NCBI GenBank assembly: GCA_028673005.1
Contig: CM054117.1
Location: 51,457,870 to 51,521,869, forward strand
DNA length: 64,000 nt
Origin: Tanypteryx hageni
Lineage: Eukaryota > Arthropoda > Insecta > Odonata > Petaluridae
Direction of reading: 5' to 3'
The notes under the pieces are model-generated. The model did not search any database, was not told the DNA's origin, and saw only the letters and a program-made list of their open reading frames with translations. This document shows positions 47,245-60,252 of the stretch, piece after piece (position 1 is the stretch's first letter; each line of letters opens with the position of its first letter). Both the position numbers and the translations under genes were made by a program.

Positions 47245-48110
47245 AAAGGTTGCTACAACAATAGCTCATGGATTAATAATTTTCTTCGCTGCTTTCAAAC
47301 ATTAATAACCAAATTTCACCGAAGATAACTTAAAATATTACTATAACCGATAATTTGAACTGAAAATTTAAAACGCGATGGATGTATCGTGAATAGAATA
47401 AATTAAGGTGTGTATAGTTAGTTATAAATCGTCAGTACCGAGTTCTACACAACGTTCTGTTCGCAGCCTCTTCATGTACTATGAACCTCACTTAAACGTT
47501 TTCTTACTCATGACCATTTTGCCTCCGATTATTCTTCAATCTGTTATTTATTCATACATTCTTCTCTTCCAAACCAGTCATTTTTCGTATTTGTCATATT
47601 ACCATTCTTATATCTCGATTTTGTATTAAGTTAATGCAGGTAATATAAAGTAGAGATTAAGAATCCGTTTGCACTTAATTCGTAATTTCACTAACTATAA
47701 AAAATTAGAATAAGATGACAATAATTTATTGGGGCAATTTTCTCCAATATTTTGAACATTATTATGAGAGAGTATCACAGTTTTCTCCATTTGGAATTTT
47801 TTTAAGATTGATGAATCAAATTATTTTCTAGGGGAAGAAAATGCTGAAAACTTTTCAATAAATGTAAAATGGTTGAGTTTGTTGTTTTTATCGCAGTACC
47901 TTTTCTTCAAAGTTATCGTAATAGAGAAAGCTCTATGGAAGAGAAATAAAACAATAAAACTGACGGAATTAATGTTACCTTGGAGTTACAGTTGGAGATA
48001 AAGAAGGTTAAGACACGTGTGGCCGATTTTTTAACGAGATCAAGGAACGCTTTCGTGTTAAAAGCACACTAGCTGATTCTTCCACGAAAACCACGATCAA
48101 ACTAAGAGAT
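47245..48110. other. AT-rich DNA
   Basis: Nothing supported is seen. Confidence 0.35.
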
Positions 48111-48540
48111 AAATGATAAATTACTCGATCCTTCGCGCCGACAATTACTACGACCATAAAACATTCATCACCTTGTTCGAGTTCTCGAGATCAAACGCGA
48201 TCCACACTCGCAATTCGCGAGATTCACGCGTTTTAGCGCCCCAGCGAGTTCCCGAGGATCATTGGCCGGATTTGGACCGGAAGCCAATCTGAGGATTTGT
48301 TCACAAATTCGTCATACCTTCAATTATTCAACCAACCCCCCCCCCCCCCCCCCCCTCCCTTCCCTCGACCAAGCTCCGAGAGACCGAAACGATCAAAAGC
48401 TTTCGAGAGCCACCGATGAACAAGCATCACGCCCGAAGTGAAATCTACACATCTGTTCATCGAGTTCGCGGAACCATTTTCATCGTCGGAGAATTGGATT
48501 GTCACGAAATTCGCATTCTCCAAAATCGATTTCTGTAACC
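48110..48540. promoter_or_regulatory. CpG-rich stretch with a 20-base C run
   Basis: CG dinucleotides are abundant (CCTTCGCGCCGAC, AATTCGCGAGATTC) on both sides of a run of 20 C at 48336-48355. There is no defensible exon. It could mark a promoter. Confidence 0.25.
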
Positions 48541-48804
48541 GGAGAAATATGCTCTACAAGGCGAGTCTCGCTTATTTGAAATATTAATGGAGAGCATTTT
48601 CTATTGCATTGGTTGTCAACCTTAAGAGACAAACAGATTTCCGCGGTACCTCAGCCTTAATGTAAGGTTTTTATATTATTACAAAATGGTATTACAAGCT
48701 TTGCACGAATTCATTTGTTGGTGCTACTCCATAACGAAATATTAGAGAAAATATTATTGCCCTATTGCCGATCAACACATGCTCATTTATTAACTAAACA
48801 AAGT

Positions 48805-48856
48805 TTTTCCCGGCATCGCAAAAACTCAGTTGCGGCACTCAATTTTGGAACCACTG
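48805..48856 (-). mobile_element. hAT-type terminus, solitary
   Basis: Read on the minus strand it starts CAGTGGTTCCAAAATTGAGT followed by GCCGCAAC, the usual hAT end form. The partner end was not found. Confidence 0.5.
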
Positions 48857-48859
48857 CTC

Positions 48860-50690
48860 TATTGCTGCTTGCAAATTCCGATTAATCGGCGGCCTTTTAC
48901 TGGTTTTTACTTTAAATATAGAAGGCCGGATACACGTCGAATCGTGACTCATAAAGATAATAATTTAGAGCCTATATCTTTTTAAAAGGAATGACAATAT
49001 ATTCTGGAATTACATGCGTAAAATAATACAATGCCAAATAAATGCCAAGGTAAGCTTCTATGCTAATGAAAATTGTATAATAATTAACGTGGTAAAAGTA
49101 ATTATTTTTACTCGAGCAAATGAATTTATTTGTCATTTTATTTTTAATGGAAAATGATAGCGACTGATCAAAACTTAAACATAAAAACAATTTTAACATC
49201 GAAACAGTTTATCGATGCATACATATCGATCGACAACTTCGAGTTCTGAATAGCTTACGACTATGAACCACTTTAGCTACAGGCGATTGCAGAATATGGT
49301 CCTCCTTTGCAACGTAGCGTGAAAAAGAGCGCAAAAAATTGACCTTCTGGGCTGTCGATTAAAAATACAAGAGGTTTGAGGAAACATACCCGTTGAAAAA
49401 TTTCGTCCAAACCGTTGGAAACGGAAATTGTTTTTATTGAATTTTTAATTCTCTCTCTCTTTTCGATTAAATAGTTTATATATTCACTACCCCCAGCATT
49501 CTTTTCAGATGAACAGTGGTGTCGAGGTCAGGTTGTCGGCTAACTGCGCATTTTGTAGGGAATTTTAACGGTGACGTTTTATCAATCTGGGGCTTGAAAA
49601 ATCTACCCGCTTTGTGTTGTAAGGATGGGAAAGCACATATATTTCCGTTATGAGGTAAATAAGGTGCAGTTTATTTTACTGGTGTAGGCTATGAATTTCG
49701 CATCTCATCCAATCTGATTAAGTTAAAGAATGAATGTACAGACGAAGCGTAAAAATCTCTAAACAAATAGTAAAGACAAACATTTCGACATATCGAAACT
49801 TAAAGTTATCGAGACCACCTTAACGACTAAAATGCATTTAAAATTTAATTCAATAAATGACGTCTTTGAATAAAATTGAGATAGATTAAAGGACAACAAT
49901 AAGAAGTGTCTTGCCGTAGTTAATTTTTATGAAAATGAAAGGAAGATAATTCCACCAATAGAAAATAATGCGGATTAAATAATTAAACACATGAAAATGG
50001 GAATATTCAGTGAGGATATACAAATTAATATACGGATCCCTACCGTATGTTTCTAACCTAGGAAATGAAAGGAAAGGAAATCAAATGGTATCTAATAATA
50101 ATCTAAAACACCAGGAATGTTATGACAAAGGGCAAAAGGGAAATGATTTATACGAGACTGAAGAGAGGTGAGGAAAAATACTTACTACTAGGGATAAGTT
50201 AGTCAGGAATTGATAGATTTAACCCGTAGCTAACAGAAAAATATCTATCACTTACGCAGTCCACTCTCACATGTCCACGGTTAAGATCACATGCTAGAAA
50301 GAACCAATTATTAAAAGGAATCGCTAGAAATAAACGCTTTAGAAAGTCAGGATAAAGACAAAACTTGAATGAATGACCGATAACGCCTTGACGATTGTTC
50401 GAGCACGGCTTAAAATAAAAGGCGCCTGGGTGAGGAACAATGGCATCGTCGCACGCAAACGACGAACAAAGAAAATAAAAATAAAACAACACGCCTGCGG
50501 TCTCAGCGGGACACAAACCGGGGGAACCCGCGGGCATTAAAGACACTCGCATAAACACATTTCCCTGTCTTTACCAATAAGGAAAAGAAGCGAGAAAAGG
50601 AAAAGTTGGAGGAAAAAGAATCGAAAAACAAGTTAGAGGAGAAAAACGACGAGGAAAAAAAACACAAAAGCAAACAAGTCTGAACGGGAG
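48860..50690. other. AT-rich DNA
   Basis: No supported feature. Confidence 0.35.
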
Positions 50691-50699
50691 CCATCACGA

Positions 50700-51720
50700 T
50701 TCGGAGATGTATAATGAAAAGTGAGGGAGACTGAAAAATAGCCTCGGAGATAGAAGAGAATGGAGAGAAGGGGAGAAAGAGATAGATAGATGGATGGATA
50801 GATAGATAAGCGTCCTTATTCGAACGAAATTTGGACCATAAGGTCCATTCTTACGTTTAACACGTCAATATCATGAATATTACAAAAATGTATTGCAATA
50901 AACAGTATATAAAAGTATGCAAACTATGAAAGGGTATAAGTGAAAACAGATTTAAGTTTTTGGGGAAAACCTAGATAAAACAGGTTTGTTCTTAATAGTA
51001 AGACCCACGCAGGAAAACACCCACTGAGAAGGGGGCGTGAAAAACCTGCGAAAACCCTACCTAGCATATGTATCACAATGGAAAACTACAATAAGATATA
51101 AGAAACCGTAAGTACAGTAGGAAAGATCGTAAATACAATTACGTAGTAAACCGTCATAAATATACATATAAAGACATTTAAGTAACATACACATAAAATA
51201 TAAGAATAAGAGAGATAAATGGAAGGAGAGATGAAGCGAGATGGACAGAGAGGAAAATATATGAAGATAGGGATACAGCGAGATAAAGAAGGAGAGAAAA
51301 GGAGGGAGAGGAAACATGTAGAGAGGGAGGGAGAGATGGAGGCAGAGAAAAATGAGAGAGGATAAAATAAGAAGCACAAACTGTTATAAACATTGCATTG
51401 CAGTGTGCTCAGAAAGAGAGGGAGAAAAGAGAACAAAAGGAGATAGAGGTTACAAGAGGACTTGGAATGACTCCGGGAAAGGAGAAAGAGAGAAGAGAGA
51501 GGGAGAGAGAAGCGGAGAAAGGAATACTTGGTTTGAGTTGGGTAGCATGTTAAATGCACGACTAGCGCGGACTAACCCGAGGAAGGAAGGGGTTGAGGAA
51601 AAAGATGGAGTAGAGAGAGAGAGAATGCCACGGCGGGGAGCATATAGACAAAGATAAAGACAGACTGGGGTGAGGGAAAGAAAGGGAGCGAGAGGTATAT
51701 TTTCCAAAGAGTCAGCGAAA
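50700..51720. repeat. Purine-rich low-complexity domain
   Basis: A kilobase of G/A-biased plus strand with many AGAGAG, GATAGATAG and GGAGGGAG motifs, split by short neutral stretches. It produces several long Leu/Ser/Phe frames on the minus strand that are not genes. Confidence 0.75.
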
Positions 51721-51868
51721 ATGCGCATCCCCCCCGCTGAATATGAGAGCGACTGGAAAAGATTTGCGGTGTCGATAGCCAAGTTCTTCCTCTTCCCTTT
51801 CCCTCCCCGTTTCCCGTGTGCTCGCATGACGGTCGCAGAGAGTAAATAAGTTAACGGTATAGAGTGCA

Positions 51869-52360
51869 GGTAAAGAGAGAGAGAGAGAGAGAGAGATGTA
51901 GAGAATAGGTCGAAAGGGTTTCTTTCCCTTCAAGTCGTCTGGTGTCTCGTGGGCGCCTCCTACTCCGCCTCCTCCCATGCGCATATCCCATAAGGTCAGG
52001 GCGCACACACACGCGGGCATACACACACATACCCACGCACGAAAAAAATGTGCGCAAGCACACGCAGTCTTTACTGTATGCTCCGGGACGCGAACCTCTT
52101 TCTTTCTTTTTTTCGAGTGAGGGAGAAAGGGAGAGAAAAAAAGGGTTAGAGGAGGGAGAGAGAGGTCGCATGAACGGTGGGCAAAAGGAAGAGGTGTGTG
52201 TGTGTGAGAGAGAGAGAGACAGAGAGATAGTAGGAGGGAAAAAGAGAATAAAAGGAGATTGGCATTGGTCGTGGGAATTGAGAGAAAACGAAGCACGGTT
52301 GTCTCTCGTGTGTGTGCTTGGGTGTGTGTGTGCTTGCGTGTGCATGCGAATGTGTGGGAA
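51869..52360. repeat. Microsatellite cluster (GA)n, (CA)n and (TG)n
   Basis: GAGAGAGA at 51870-51895, CACACACAC at 52002-52032, TGTGTGTGTG with GAGAGAGA at 52194-52215, and TG-rich DNA at 52310-52345. Frames open on both strands through the cluster are compositional. Confidence 0.8.
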
Positions 52361-52439
52361 GGGTGAATTTACGGGAATTTCCTCCCTCTCTCAACCTCCC
52401 ATTTGCGATCCCTTTTGTCCGTTTTGTCGTTTCCTTCGC

Positions 52440-52930
52440 TCTTCTTTTTTTTCAAACGCGTCGAAGCTGTGTTTTTTTAAAATACATTTTTCGAAATGCG
52501 CTCGAAACGTCGAGAGGGGCGGAGGGAGTTAAAAGGAAGAGGGAAGTGGTAAACGTGACGAACTCTTTTAAACTCTTTTCTAACTTTTTGACGCGTTTTT
52601 TTTCGTTCGTGTAAAGTTCGAAGAACTCGTTTTTCTTTATTCGTCCTCGGTTTATTTTTTAACAGATCGAGGCGAGGACGCGTTGTCCGCGCTTCCTCGG
52701 ATTTACACGAAAGGGGACGTAACTTCCGTTCCTCGAAGTTGCGGAACGCGGTTCCGCGTTTCGATTTCGGATGAGTTGGAGCGTTTCCTGGTGGTGATCA
52801 GCAGATACGTCCTTCTTTCGGGAAGTAACTGACTGATTAAGTTGGTTAATTTTTGATCGGAATCGATCGGAAATTCTGGGAGATGACCTGGTTTCCACGG
52901 AACGGATACGGAAAGCGACAATTTAATGAG
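52440..52930. promoter_or_regulatory. CpG-rich island, possible promoter or 5' exon
   Basis: High density of CG dinucleotides (GCGGAACGCGGTTCCGCGTT and GGCGAGGACGCGTTG). GCGGAACGCGGTTCCGC is a near-perfect inverted repeat at about 52741-52757. No exon boundaries could be defended. Confidence 0.25.
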
Positions 52931-52934
52931 AATT

Positions 52935-54515
52935 TTTTTACGGGAAGAATGTTCGGCAATTGTTAGCTTAGGCGCGACTCTTGAATTGCTGAATAATTGA
53001 AATTCTGAAAGAGGGATATTATGCGAGACGTATATTTATATGCTAGTTTTTATCTAAAAAGGTTGCCGGATGAGTTTCTTTGAAATGTCTACTTCGCTAA
53101 TTAACTTTCTTCGAAAAAGCTATTGATTTAAAAATATTACTTTTTATTCATTTAAGTTCTCCGGTAAGTGTTTTAATTCTGTGGCATAATCTAAGTTAAT
53201 AACCAATTGAAATATTTTTTTCGCGATATAATTTAAATACTTTCTTCGTAAAATTTGCAACAGCAATTCACTATTCCTACCGAATAGCATAATTTGGAAC
53301 GGTACAAAGAATTTTAAAATTGCCCATATTAGAGAAATTTTGGAAAACAGATTTTTTGGCTAATTTTGAGCTGTAATAATTACATTTTAGCATGAAACAA
53401 ACGATCTATGAAAAAAAACTATTGCTCTCTCCATTCACCTTATTGATACAGCTTACATTTATAAGCTCAAGTTTTTCTTAGGTGTGATCGCTTTTGGCTA
53501 TTTTTACGTACCGACGATTTCACAAATTAAAAAAATCCCGAATCATTAAGGGGAAAATTTTTATAACCTAAGTTCGATCTTTTTACTTTAATGCCATACT
53601 TTTTTCTATGCATAAATAGACCGTCGAACCAAATATTTTTGTGATATGCGAGGTAGTTTTCAGGGCAGGAAATTTTTCCCTCGCCTTTCTAGCTTCTACA
53701 TTGGTACGAATGTGTGGAAAAAACAATTTAAAAAATCGATCAAAAAAACTGAATTGGAGTTTTCGGCGGGAAGATTCCAAGACCTATTAAAAACATTCTG
53801 ACTGCCTGTGAGAACGTAACAATTTTCGGTGGAATTAAAGCGCCTGCTATTGTTTCATTAAAAGTCCCTTGTTGGGTACGGCGTGTTTTTTTGTACTAAT
53901 TTTGGAGTGCGGCATCTGGATAACGAAATCTCGGAACCGCTTCGTTTTCCGCTAACAAATATGGTCCTGTCGATAGGAGTTCGAAATTTCAGTTGCGAGT
54001 CAAAACCAGCCCAGTGTCAAGAAATGAACGATATTGTTTCTTTCTTTAGAGTTTTATATGCATTATTTTCCTTCCTAAGTATTATTTGATATGCGAGTCA
54101 TAGTTTACCGTTATATTATATATTTCAGCTGAACAAAAAATTCTGCGCGTGTCTTGACTGATTCTGGACCAATATCGCGCAAATAAAGATAAATTAAATA
54201 TACAATTACGACAGATTTTTCACGGATTTTATATTTCCGGCAATAAGATATTTCAGTGATGATAATAGAATCTCGGGATGTTATCTTGTCGTGCGCAATC
54301 TCCACTATTTTATCCATTGCTATCGCCAGTGCCTCGCACTCGCAACTCAGGAAATTAATAGTAGTCCTTTTGTGGTTGCAATTTGTCCCTGTGTGTTATC
54401 TAATCTTTTTGCATACGTTTCATCTTTTACATAAGTATTTATTATTTTGTATTGACCCTGCCATCAGGCCTAGAACCCAATTGCGTTTTACATTTTTAAC
54501 AATAATAACAATATG
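52935..54515. other. AT-rich DNA
   Basis: No recognised gene or element. Frames at 53883-54089 and 54256-54552 have no motif; the last may be upstream debris of the LINE below. Confidence 0.35.
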
Positions 54516-54517
54516 GA

Positions 54518-54940
54518 TTTTGCATTATACGGATACGAGACGTGAACGATGAAAAAATAAGATGAGAGTAGATTAGAGGCATTCGAAATATTGATACGGC
54601 GTAGACTAGAGAACATCAATGCGACAGAGAGAAGAACAAATGAGGAAGTTATGAATATAGTAGGGGAAGAGAGGACCTTAATTAGAGTGACAAGGGAAGG
54701 AGAGATGTAATGCGTAGGCCAAATTTTGAAGAAAACGGTAAATTGAAAGAAGTCACAGAAGGAAGAATGTTAGGAAAGAGGTAAAGATGTAGGAAGAGGA
54801 AAGGCATATTAGTAGATGACTTCAAAGAAGGAATTGGGTATGGGAACTTGATGAGAAAGGCGTTGGATAGCACAGATTGAGTTGGGTGCGCCTAAAATCT
54901 ACCAGAAGATAAAATTACAATTAATGGATGAATAAATTGT
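54518..54940 (+). pseudogene. LINE reverse transcriptase C-terminal fragment, copy 2
   Basis: The plus strand reads LYGYET then a stop in place of Trp, TMKK, then DESRLEAFEILIRRRLENIN, TERRTNEEVMNIVGEERTLI, VGQILKKTVN and PKIYQKIKLQLMDE. The ordered motifs (YGCETW, RLEAFE, TNEEV--VGEERTL) belong to the region after the RT domain of RTE/Jockey-like LINEs. It shares VGQILK and YQKIK blocks with 42470-43262, so both are copies of one family. Stops and frameshifts make it non-functional. Confidence 0.82.
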
Positions 54941-54944
54941 TAGT

Positions 54945-57050
54945 GTGCCTAATGTCATAAAATCCAAACCTGTCAAGAAAAATGGAGACCTTTTTGATGC
55001 ACAATACAAATAATTCTTTTATGGCTTTAATTGTCTCTGTTTTCATCGTGATTTCATTATTTATTAGCATTCCGCTTAATTATAAATAAAACCAGGTTAA
55101 ATATTTTTATTTAGTTTTTTGGTAAAAGCAAACTTATCTTCTTTCTGACTGAGTCATTCGCGTAACTTTAATACGGAGATAAATAAATAAGAAGAATAGC
55201 ATCTATACGATATAAATTCTATCTTTATTAAACTGAGAAAGCAATATTACGGTAGATTAAATTTTAATTAAATATCTGTTAGACTTTCAAAATAATGAAA
55301 ATAAAATTCTTAATTTCCATTCTGAGTACAATTGAAATCAAGCTCTCTTTATAAACTAACGCCTTCTTTAACTATACTTTCATTTTGCTGTTAAATATTC
55401 AATATAGCGATCAATATTTTCTGTAATCGCAATGGAGGCCAGTTAATCGCAGGGCCTGATTATGGAAGAAAGAAATTGACAGAGGATACGCTTCAGCTAT
55501 TTCTGCGATAAATATTCTCAAGATATGTCGAAACATAGGCCAAGTTACATCATCGCATGCTTCGTTGATAATCGAAAAAGATTATTTACCTAAAAAAACT
55601 CTCTTGAAAACCTAAGCGATCGTTACTAAACTTTACTATGGACTTGATTAATACCTTTCCATTTATTATACTCTTATTCAAATATTAAATCTACAAAATC
55701 AACGCCCTAGACCAAAATAATTTCTTGGCAACAGGAGTTTCCCTTTGTCTCACAACCCTGCATGTGAGACGCTAACCTTAATTTCCGACGAATAATATGA
55801 CTCATTCATTTTTGCCATTTTGTTGTCGCGACCCATATATGCTGTATATTTTTCATTAGTAAACGAACGATAACGAAGTGGCCATTAAAGCAAAGGGAAA
55901 ACGGTACGAAAAAAGAGGCTACAACGAAACCAAAATAAAACACTCCAAGAACTCGGCAAGCAATATTTCTCTAAGGCACCCCTGCCATGCTAATATATAA
56001 ACACTGCCCCCAATTCGTCATCTGTCTCGCTGGCTCGATTTGGAATTCATGGCGTCATCGCTCCACATACATATGCATTTACGTTCTAACTCGCAATCAC
56101 AAGCTACTTCTCTCTGTAAATACTCGTTAAATGATGGTAATTCCAAACTGTTCCCAATCCTACTTTTCTAAAAATTTTGGTTATCTATCCCTGAGTACGT
56201 ATAACGCGAGAAAATTCATCTTAAATGAGATAGGTAGTGAATATCGAATTATTCTGTTAAAAATTTTCCGGTATTTTTTTTGTACGTATATTGTATACAA
56301 AACTCGTCTATATGAGACTTTAGAGTGTAAGTGGTAATTCTACTAACTATGCTGATGAAAACTTGGCGACGTCATTGACACGTCTTACGAGCAAGGGAAT
56401 TCACTTTTTTCTTACGAGTAGCGTGTGATACTGATGGTGACTTTAGACTCCATTTAACAAAACAAATTAATATTAATTTTGTACTCTTACGATCTCTTGC
56501 AATTTTCCTTTTTTATCACAATTCTAACCAAAACACCGAATATTAGTCTTACATATTAAATTTGTGAACCAGAATAACATAGAAATAGGCATCATATTTC
56601 GGTAATGTGAGGGTTAGAAATTGGCTAGAACCGCGTAACCTGGCGCGCAAATAATTTCAAACGTCTTATCTCTTGGTATTTATCTAATATTTGTCATGTC
56701 TCAACTCGTATTTGTATAAATTCGATAGCAACTCGGTCGATGATTTTTCAGAATTTGTTATCCATCACGCACGGTCGCGATTCCGTTAAGAATCACGCGC
56801 ACCATTGTACACGGCTTGCGATTCGCGATGCTCGTTTGGATTTCTCCAATTCTTAATCGATTCGTCATAAGTTTAATTTTTACGTTCGGATGATTTTTTT
56901 ATGAATTCACTCGCAAATAAAGACTTACGTAACTTATTCAACCTAATTTACGACGTTTTCCGTTATGAGTGCAGAAAATTGGGGGTGTCGTCTTGAAAGC
57001 GCTAGCTTGCAAAACTTTTCTTGTATTTTTCCTGCAATATTTTAGACTGT
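54945..57050. other. AT-rich DNA
   Basis: No supported feature; the patch at 56740-56830 is slightly CG-richer. Confidence 0.35.
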
Positions 57051-57056
57051 ATAAAT

Positions 57057-57320
57057 CAGTGGTGCAAAAACTTTTCGGCTCGAGGATCAAATAGACCACT
57101 TCCTCACTCATCGCGGGATAAACGCAACCGAAAATACAGCTCAGAAAACTAAAGGGTTAGAGTTAAAGTTCAGTATTAACTTATTCGTTTTAAATTGATC
57201 ATTTATGTGAACAGAGGGGACAAGGCAAAATATATAGTTTTTGTAACTTGCTGTTTACATTTTACATTACATTGTGTCCTGTACTTGTTAAACCAGCGAG
57301 TCGTAGTTTGGGCACTACTG
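57057..57320. mobile_element. hAT-type MITE with near-perfect 8-bp TSD
   Basis: The left end CAGTGGTGCAAAAACTTTTC and the right end GAGTCGTAGTTTGGGCACTACTG are inverted (CAGT-GTGC--AAACT). The flanks are GTATAAAT (57049-57056) and GTCTAAAT (57321-57328), an 8-bp duplication with one change. The 264-bp body is non-coding. Confidence 0.8.
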
Positions 57321-57424
57321 GTCTAAATCCAAAATCAATCAAAGTCCGCAAAAATATATGGGTTTCCTAATCTGCATGCAAAGGAGGCTGTTCGTCTGCT
57401 GCTACATTTTCGGTTAGTTTCTAG

Positions 57425-57640
57425 TTATAGATAGTCAGTGCACCCACAATATCCCGGTCACAGACAGACACACACAGACACACACAGGCGCACACACAGA
57501 CACACACACACCCGCAGACAATATCGAAAAATTATTTCAAACGTGTTCAGGGGACCTTAAAACATATTTCCGTTGATATCTCGAATTCGATTTTTTCATG
57601 AAAATAATACTTTCTCTATACTTCGTATATGGAGAAAGAA
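57425..57640 (-). repeat. Family A fragment with (CA)n tract
   Basis: An ACAGACACACA run (57463-57513) is followed by AAACGTGTTCAGGGGACC, the CCGTTGATATCTCGAATTCG block, and the boundary palindrome TACTTTCTCTATA / TATGGAGAAAG (57610-57638). The layout equals the same part of 8340-8475. Confidence 0.7.
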
Positions 57641-57879
57641 AAAATTCGGGCGCCTTCTCTCTAGTACTAAAGCATTCAAAGCACGCTTTCGTTACGCATA
57701 TAGTATAAGGACGATAATACAATCTTGGGTTTTAACAATGACACGGTCGGCAAGGCAACATTTTGTTAAAAGACTGAATTTTTTTTTTTTTAAAGAAAAA
57801 GCCAGCAAGTGGATAAAAGAGATTTTAAAGTCTTCTCTTATGAGGATTTTTGTATAGCGTTCCGGCGGATGGACCAACG

Positions 57880-59130
57880 TACCAACGAACGGATAGATTA
57901 AGGATATTATGTATATAATGTCAAAAAATAAAATATTAATGGCTTAGTATGTCTACGAACTGAAATACCAGTAGTGATGCCTATGAAATATAGAATTTTT
58001 GATTCACCGATTAATTTCCTCATCAATTTTAATTAATAATACAATGGACTATTACTTAAAACATATCTTACTCGAATATTTGTAATATAATCCTTATGCT
58101 CACGTAATACCTTCGTCGTAAATTACCCATTTCTTTTCACTTACAAACGTTGTGTTATACGTAAAGAAAATAGACGTATTTACGTTCATTTCTTCGTCGT
58201 GGATGATCTATTTCCCTTCATTTTCCAAATGTTGCGTGCGCACGAAAAAATTAAACTATCCAGTAGTAGCCGCAAAAACTTTTGCGAAGTCAGTCAGAAA
58301 CCTGCATGTTTAACCTAGCAGCCACATATAGTTCGAAGATTGATTTATTTTGCAACTACTTCCGACTCGTCTGCAAAAATGAGGTTTATTTAATTACGAA
58401 GTGAAACGAAATGATGGTGGCTGCAACAACAATTTAACTCAATGAATTATAAAGAACATAAACCGCGTTACAATCTCGTGCATTCCGTCAGCCAAACCGA
58501 CTTCTTACGTCGGAGTTTAACGTGGAATATACGGAGAATCCTACCAAGTAGCAAGATAAAACTGCAAGTGTTTTTCTTTAATTTTTTAACGCAGATATCT
58601 CGATTGCTTTTCCCTTGTCACTTTAGGAATTTCCGTTACGTATCAATTATTATCGATTCTAAATTCGTAAATCCACTCGTACTTCTACTATTAGAACTAA
58701 TTACGCTGCGAGTTTGCTTCAGCCCTCCCCAAACAACTCCTCACTTGGACAAAAAAACAATTCAATGGGCCTGCTTACGCTATCATCACGATGCAAGAAT
58801 GACTGTTAAATAACAATGGCGAATTATAATAGTACGTTCAAACGATCGCCCAAGACGCGGAATAATCTCTGTTAACTCCGGTCTATACGCAAGAATACGT
58901 CGTATTTTATACAATAATAAACCCTGAAGGCTGAGGTGGCGTCACGACAGGGATAGATACATAGTCACCGACCGACGTAAAATTCACGCACATATGAAGT
59001 TAAAATTCAGTCTGCCGCGTAAGCGACGCCGCTCAAATTGTTGGAATACTTTTGGAAATGACTGTACATGCAGAAATAGAGATAAGGGAGAGGGGGAGAA
59101 GGGATTATGTAGCTAAAATCTCTAGGCTGG
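57880..59130. other. AT-rich DNA
   Basis: A 123-codon frame at 58442-58813 shows no domain and is not called. Nothing else is seen. Confidence 0.35.
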
Positions 59131-59466
59131 GTCTAAATACAAAAAATAAATAAATAAACAAACGGTAAATAAATTTTGCCGTTATCCTGTCCTCCCGATT
59201 GATCTGAACCAAAGCCGGAGCGAAAAAAATTTACGTTCCTCGCGGTAAATCCTTTAAAAGCCTTCGAAAAAGTATTTTTTCGAGTTCTTTCATCCTTTAA
59301 GGCTCCGCTCTTTGCGTTCCCTTTTACGTTTCGATGTGAAGCGACCTGAGGAGAGAGAGAGAAAAAATAAGATAATCTCTCCTTGATGAAGCAGAACCGT
59401 GAAGAAGGAAAGGAATATGCCACGCTTCGAATGCGTGCTGCAGAAAATGACAGCAGTTTATGGCAA

Positions 59467-59468
<2 letters not shown>

Positions 59469-59510
<42 letters not shown>
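59469..59510. repeat. (CT)n microsatellite
   Basis: An uninterrupted CT run of about 40 bases inside a moderately CG-rich stretch (59180-59960). The neighbouring frames on both strands are repeat-driven. Confidence 0.9.
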
Positions 59511-59511
<1 letters not shown>

Positions 59512-60170
59512 TCCCTCTCGCGTCGGTTGGGGATGGCCCTGGCGAAAAGGCACGTAATAGCGGAAGGCGAGCCATGTGTGACAAAAGGTTAAGAAGTATA
59601 AGGAACGGAAGGGGGCCGTGGCGAATCTCTTCCATTCTCTGTCTTACGGTACATCTCTCCATTATATGCGACAAGCTGGACTGTCCGTGAAAAATAAAAG
59701 GTCAGTCAGGAGAGACAGAGAGAGAGAGAGAAAGGTAGGACGCTTACCTTTTGTTCCTTTTTGCTTTTGTCCCTTTTTAAAAGGATCCATTAACACGCAA
59801 AAAACAAAAGGCGACTCCAAAGACGGTTGCACTTTTCTCCACGTCCCCCGAGCTCTTTGCCATGGTGACTCGTGAAAAATAAGGCGCACGTCGTTTGCTT
59901 GCGTTTCTTCTGTTCTTTTTCGGCGTCCTGGTAAGGCTTAAATTTTGAGCTTCGCTACCTAAAAGGAGAGAAAGGAATCGTTTGTTATAAAAGAAACCTT
60001 TATGTTAGAAGACCCAAAGCATAAGCGTTCTGTGTTCAGAAGCAGTCCTCTTCTGAGACAGAGCTGGTATTCAGTACGTGTATTACCGCCGTCGTGAGGT
60101 TCTTGGTTCATTCTTCCCTGGCGTAAAGACCTTCATTCCATCTCCTCGCAACAAATTTATTCAACTAATA

Positions 60171-60252
60171 CAGGTCTCTACAAACTATGGCCCGCGGGCC
60201 AAATTTGGCTCGCGATCCTATTTAATGTAGCCCTCGAGCCTGTAATAAGTCC
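60171..60252 (+). mobile_element. hAT-type terminus, solitary
   Basis: It starts CAGGTCTCTACAAACTATGG with CCCGCGGGCC inside, a typical hAT terminal block. The other end is absent and family B starts directly after it. Confidence 0.5.

Noticed and set aside
51942..52532. 196-codon plus-strand and 194-codon minus-strand overlapping frames
   Set aside because: Driven by CA, TG and GA microsatellites.
58442..58813. 123-codon plus-strand frame
   Set aside because: Composition matches the AT-rich background and no motif or splice signal supports it.
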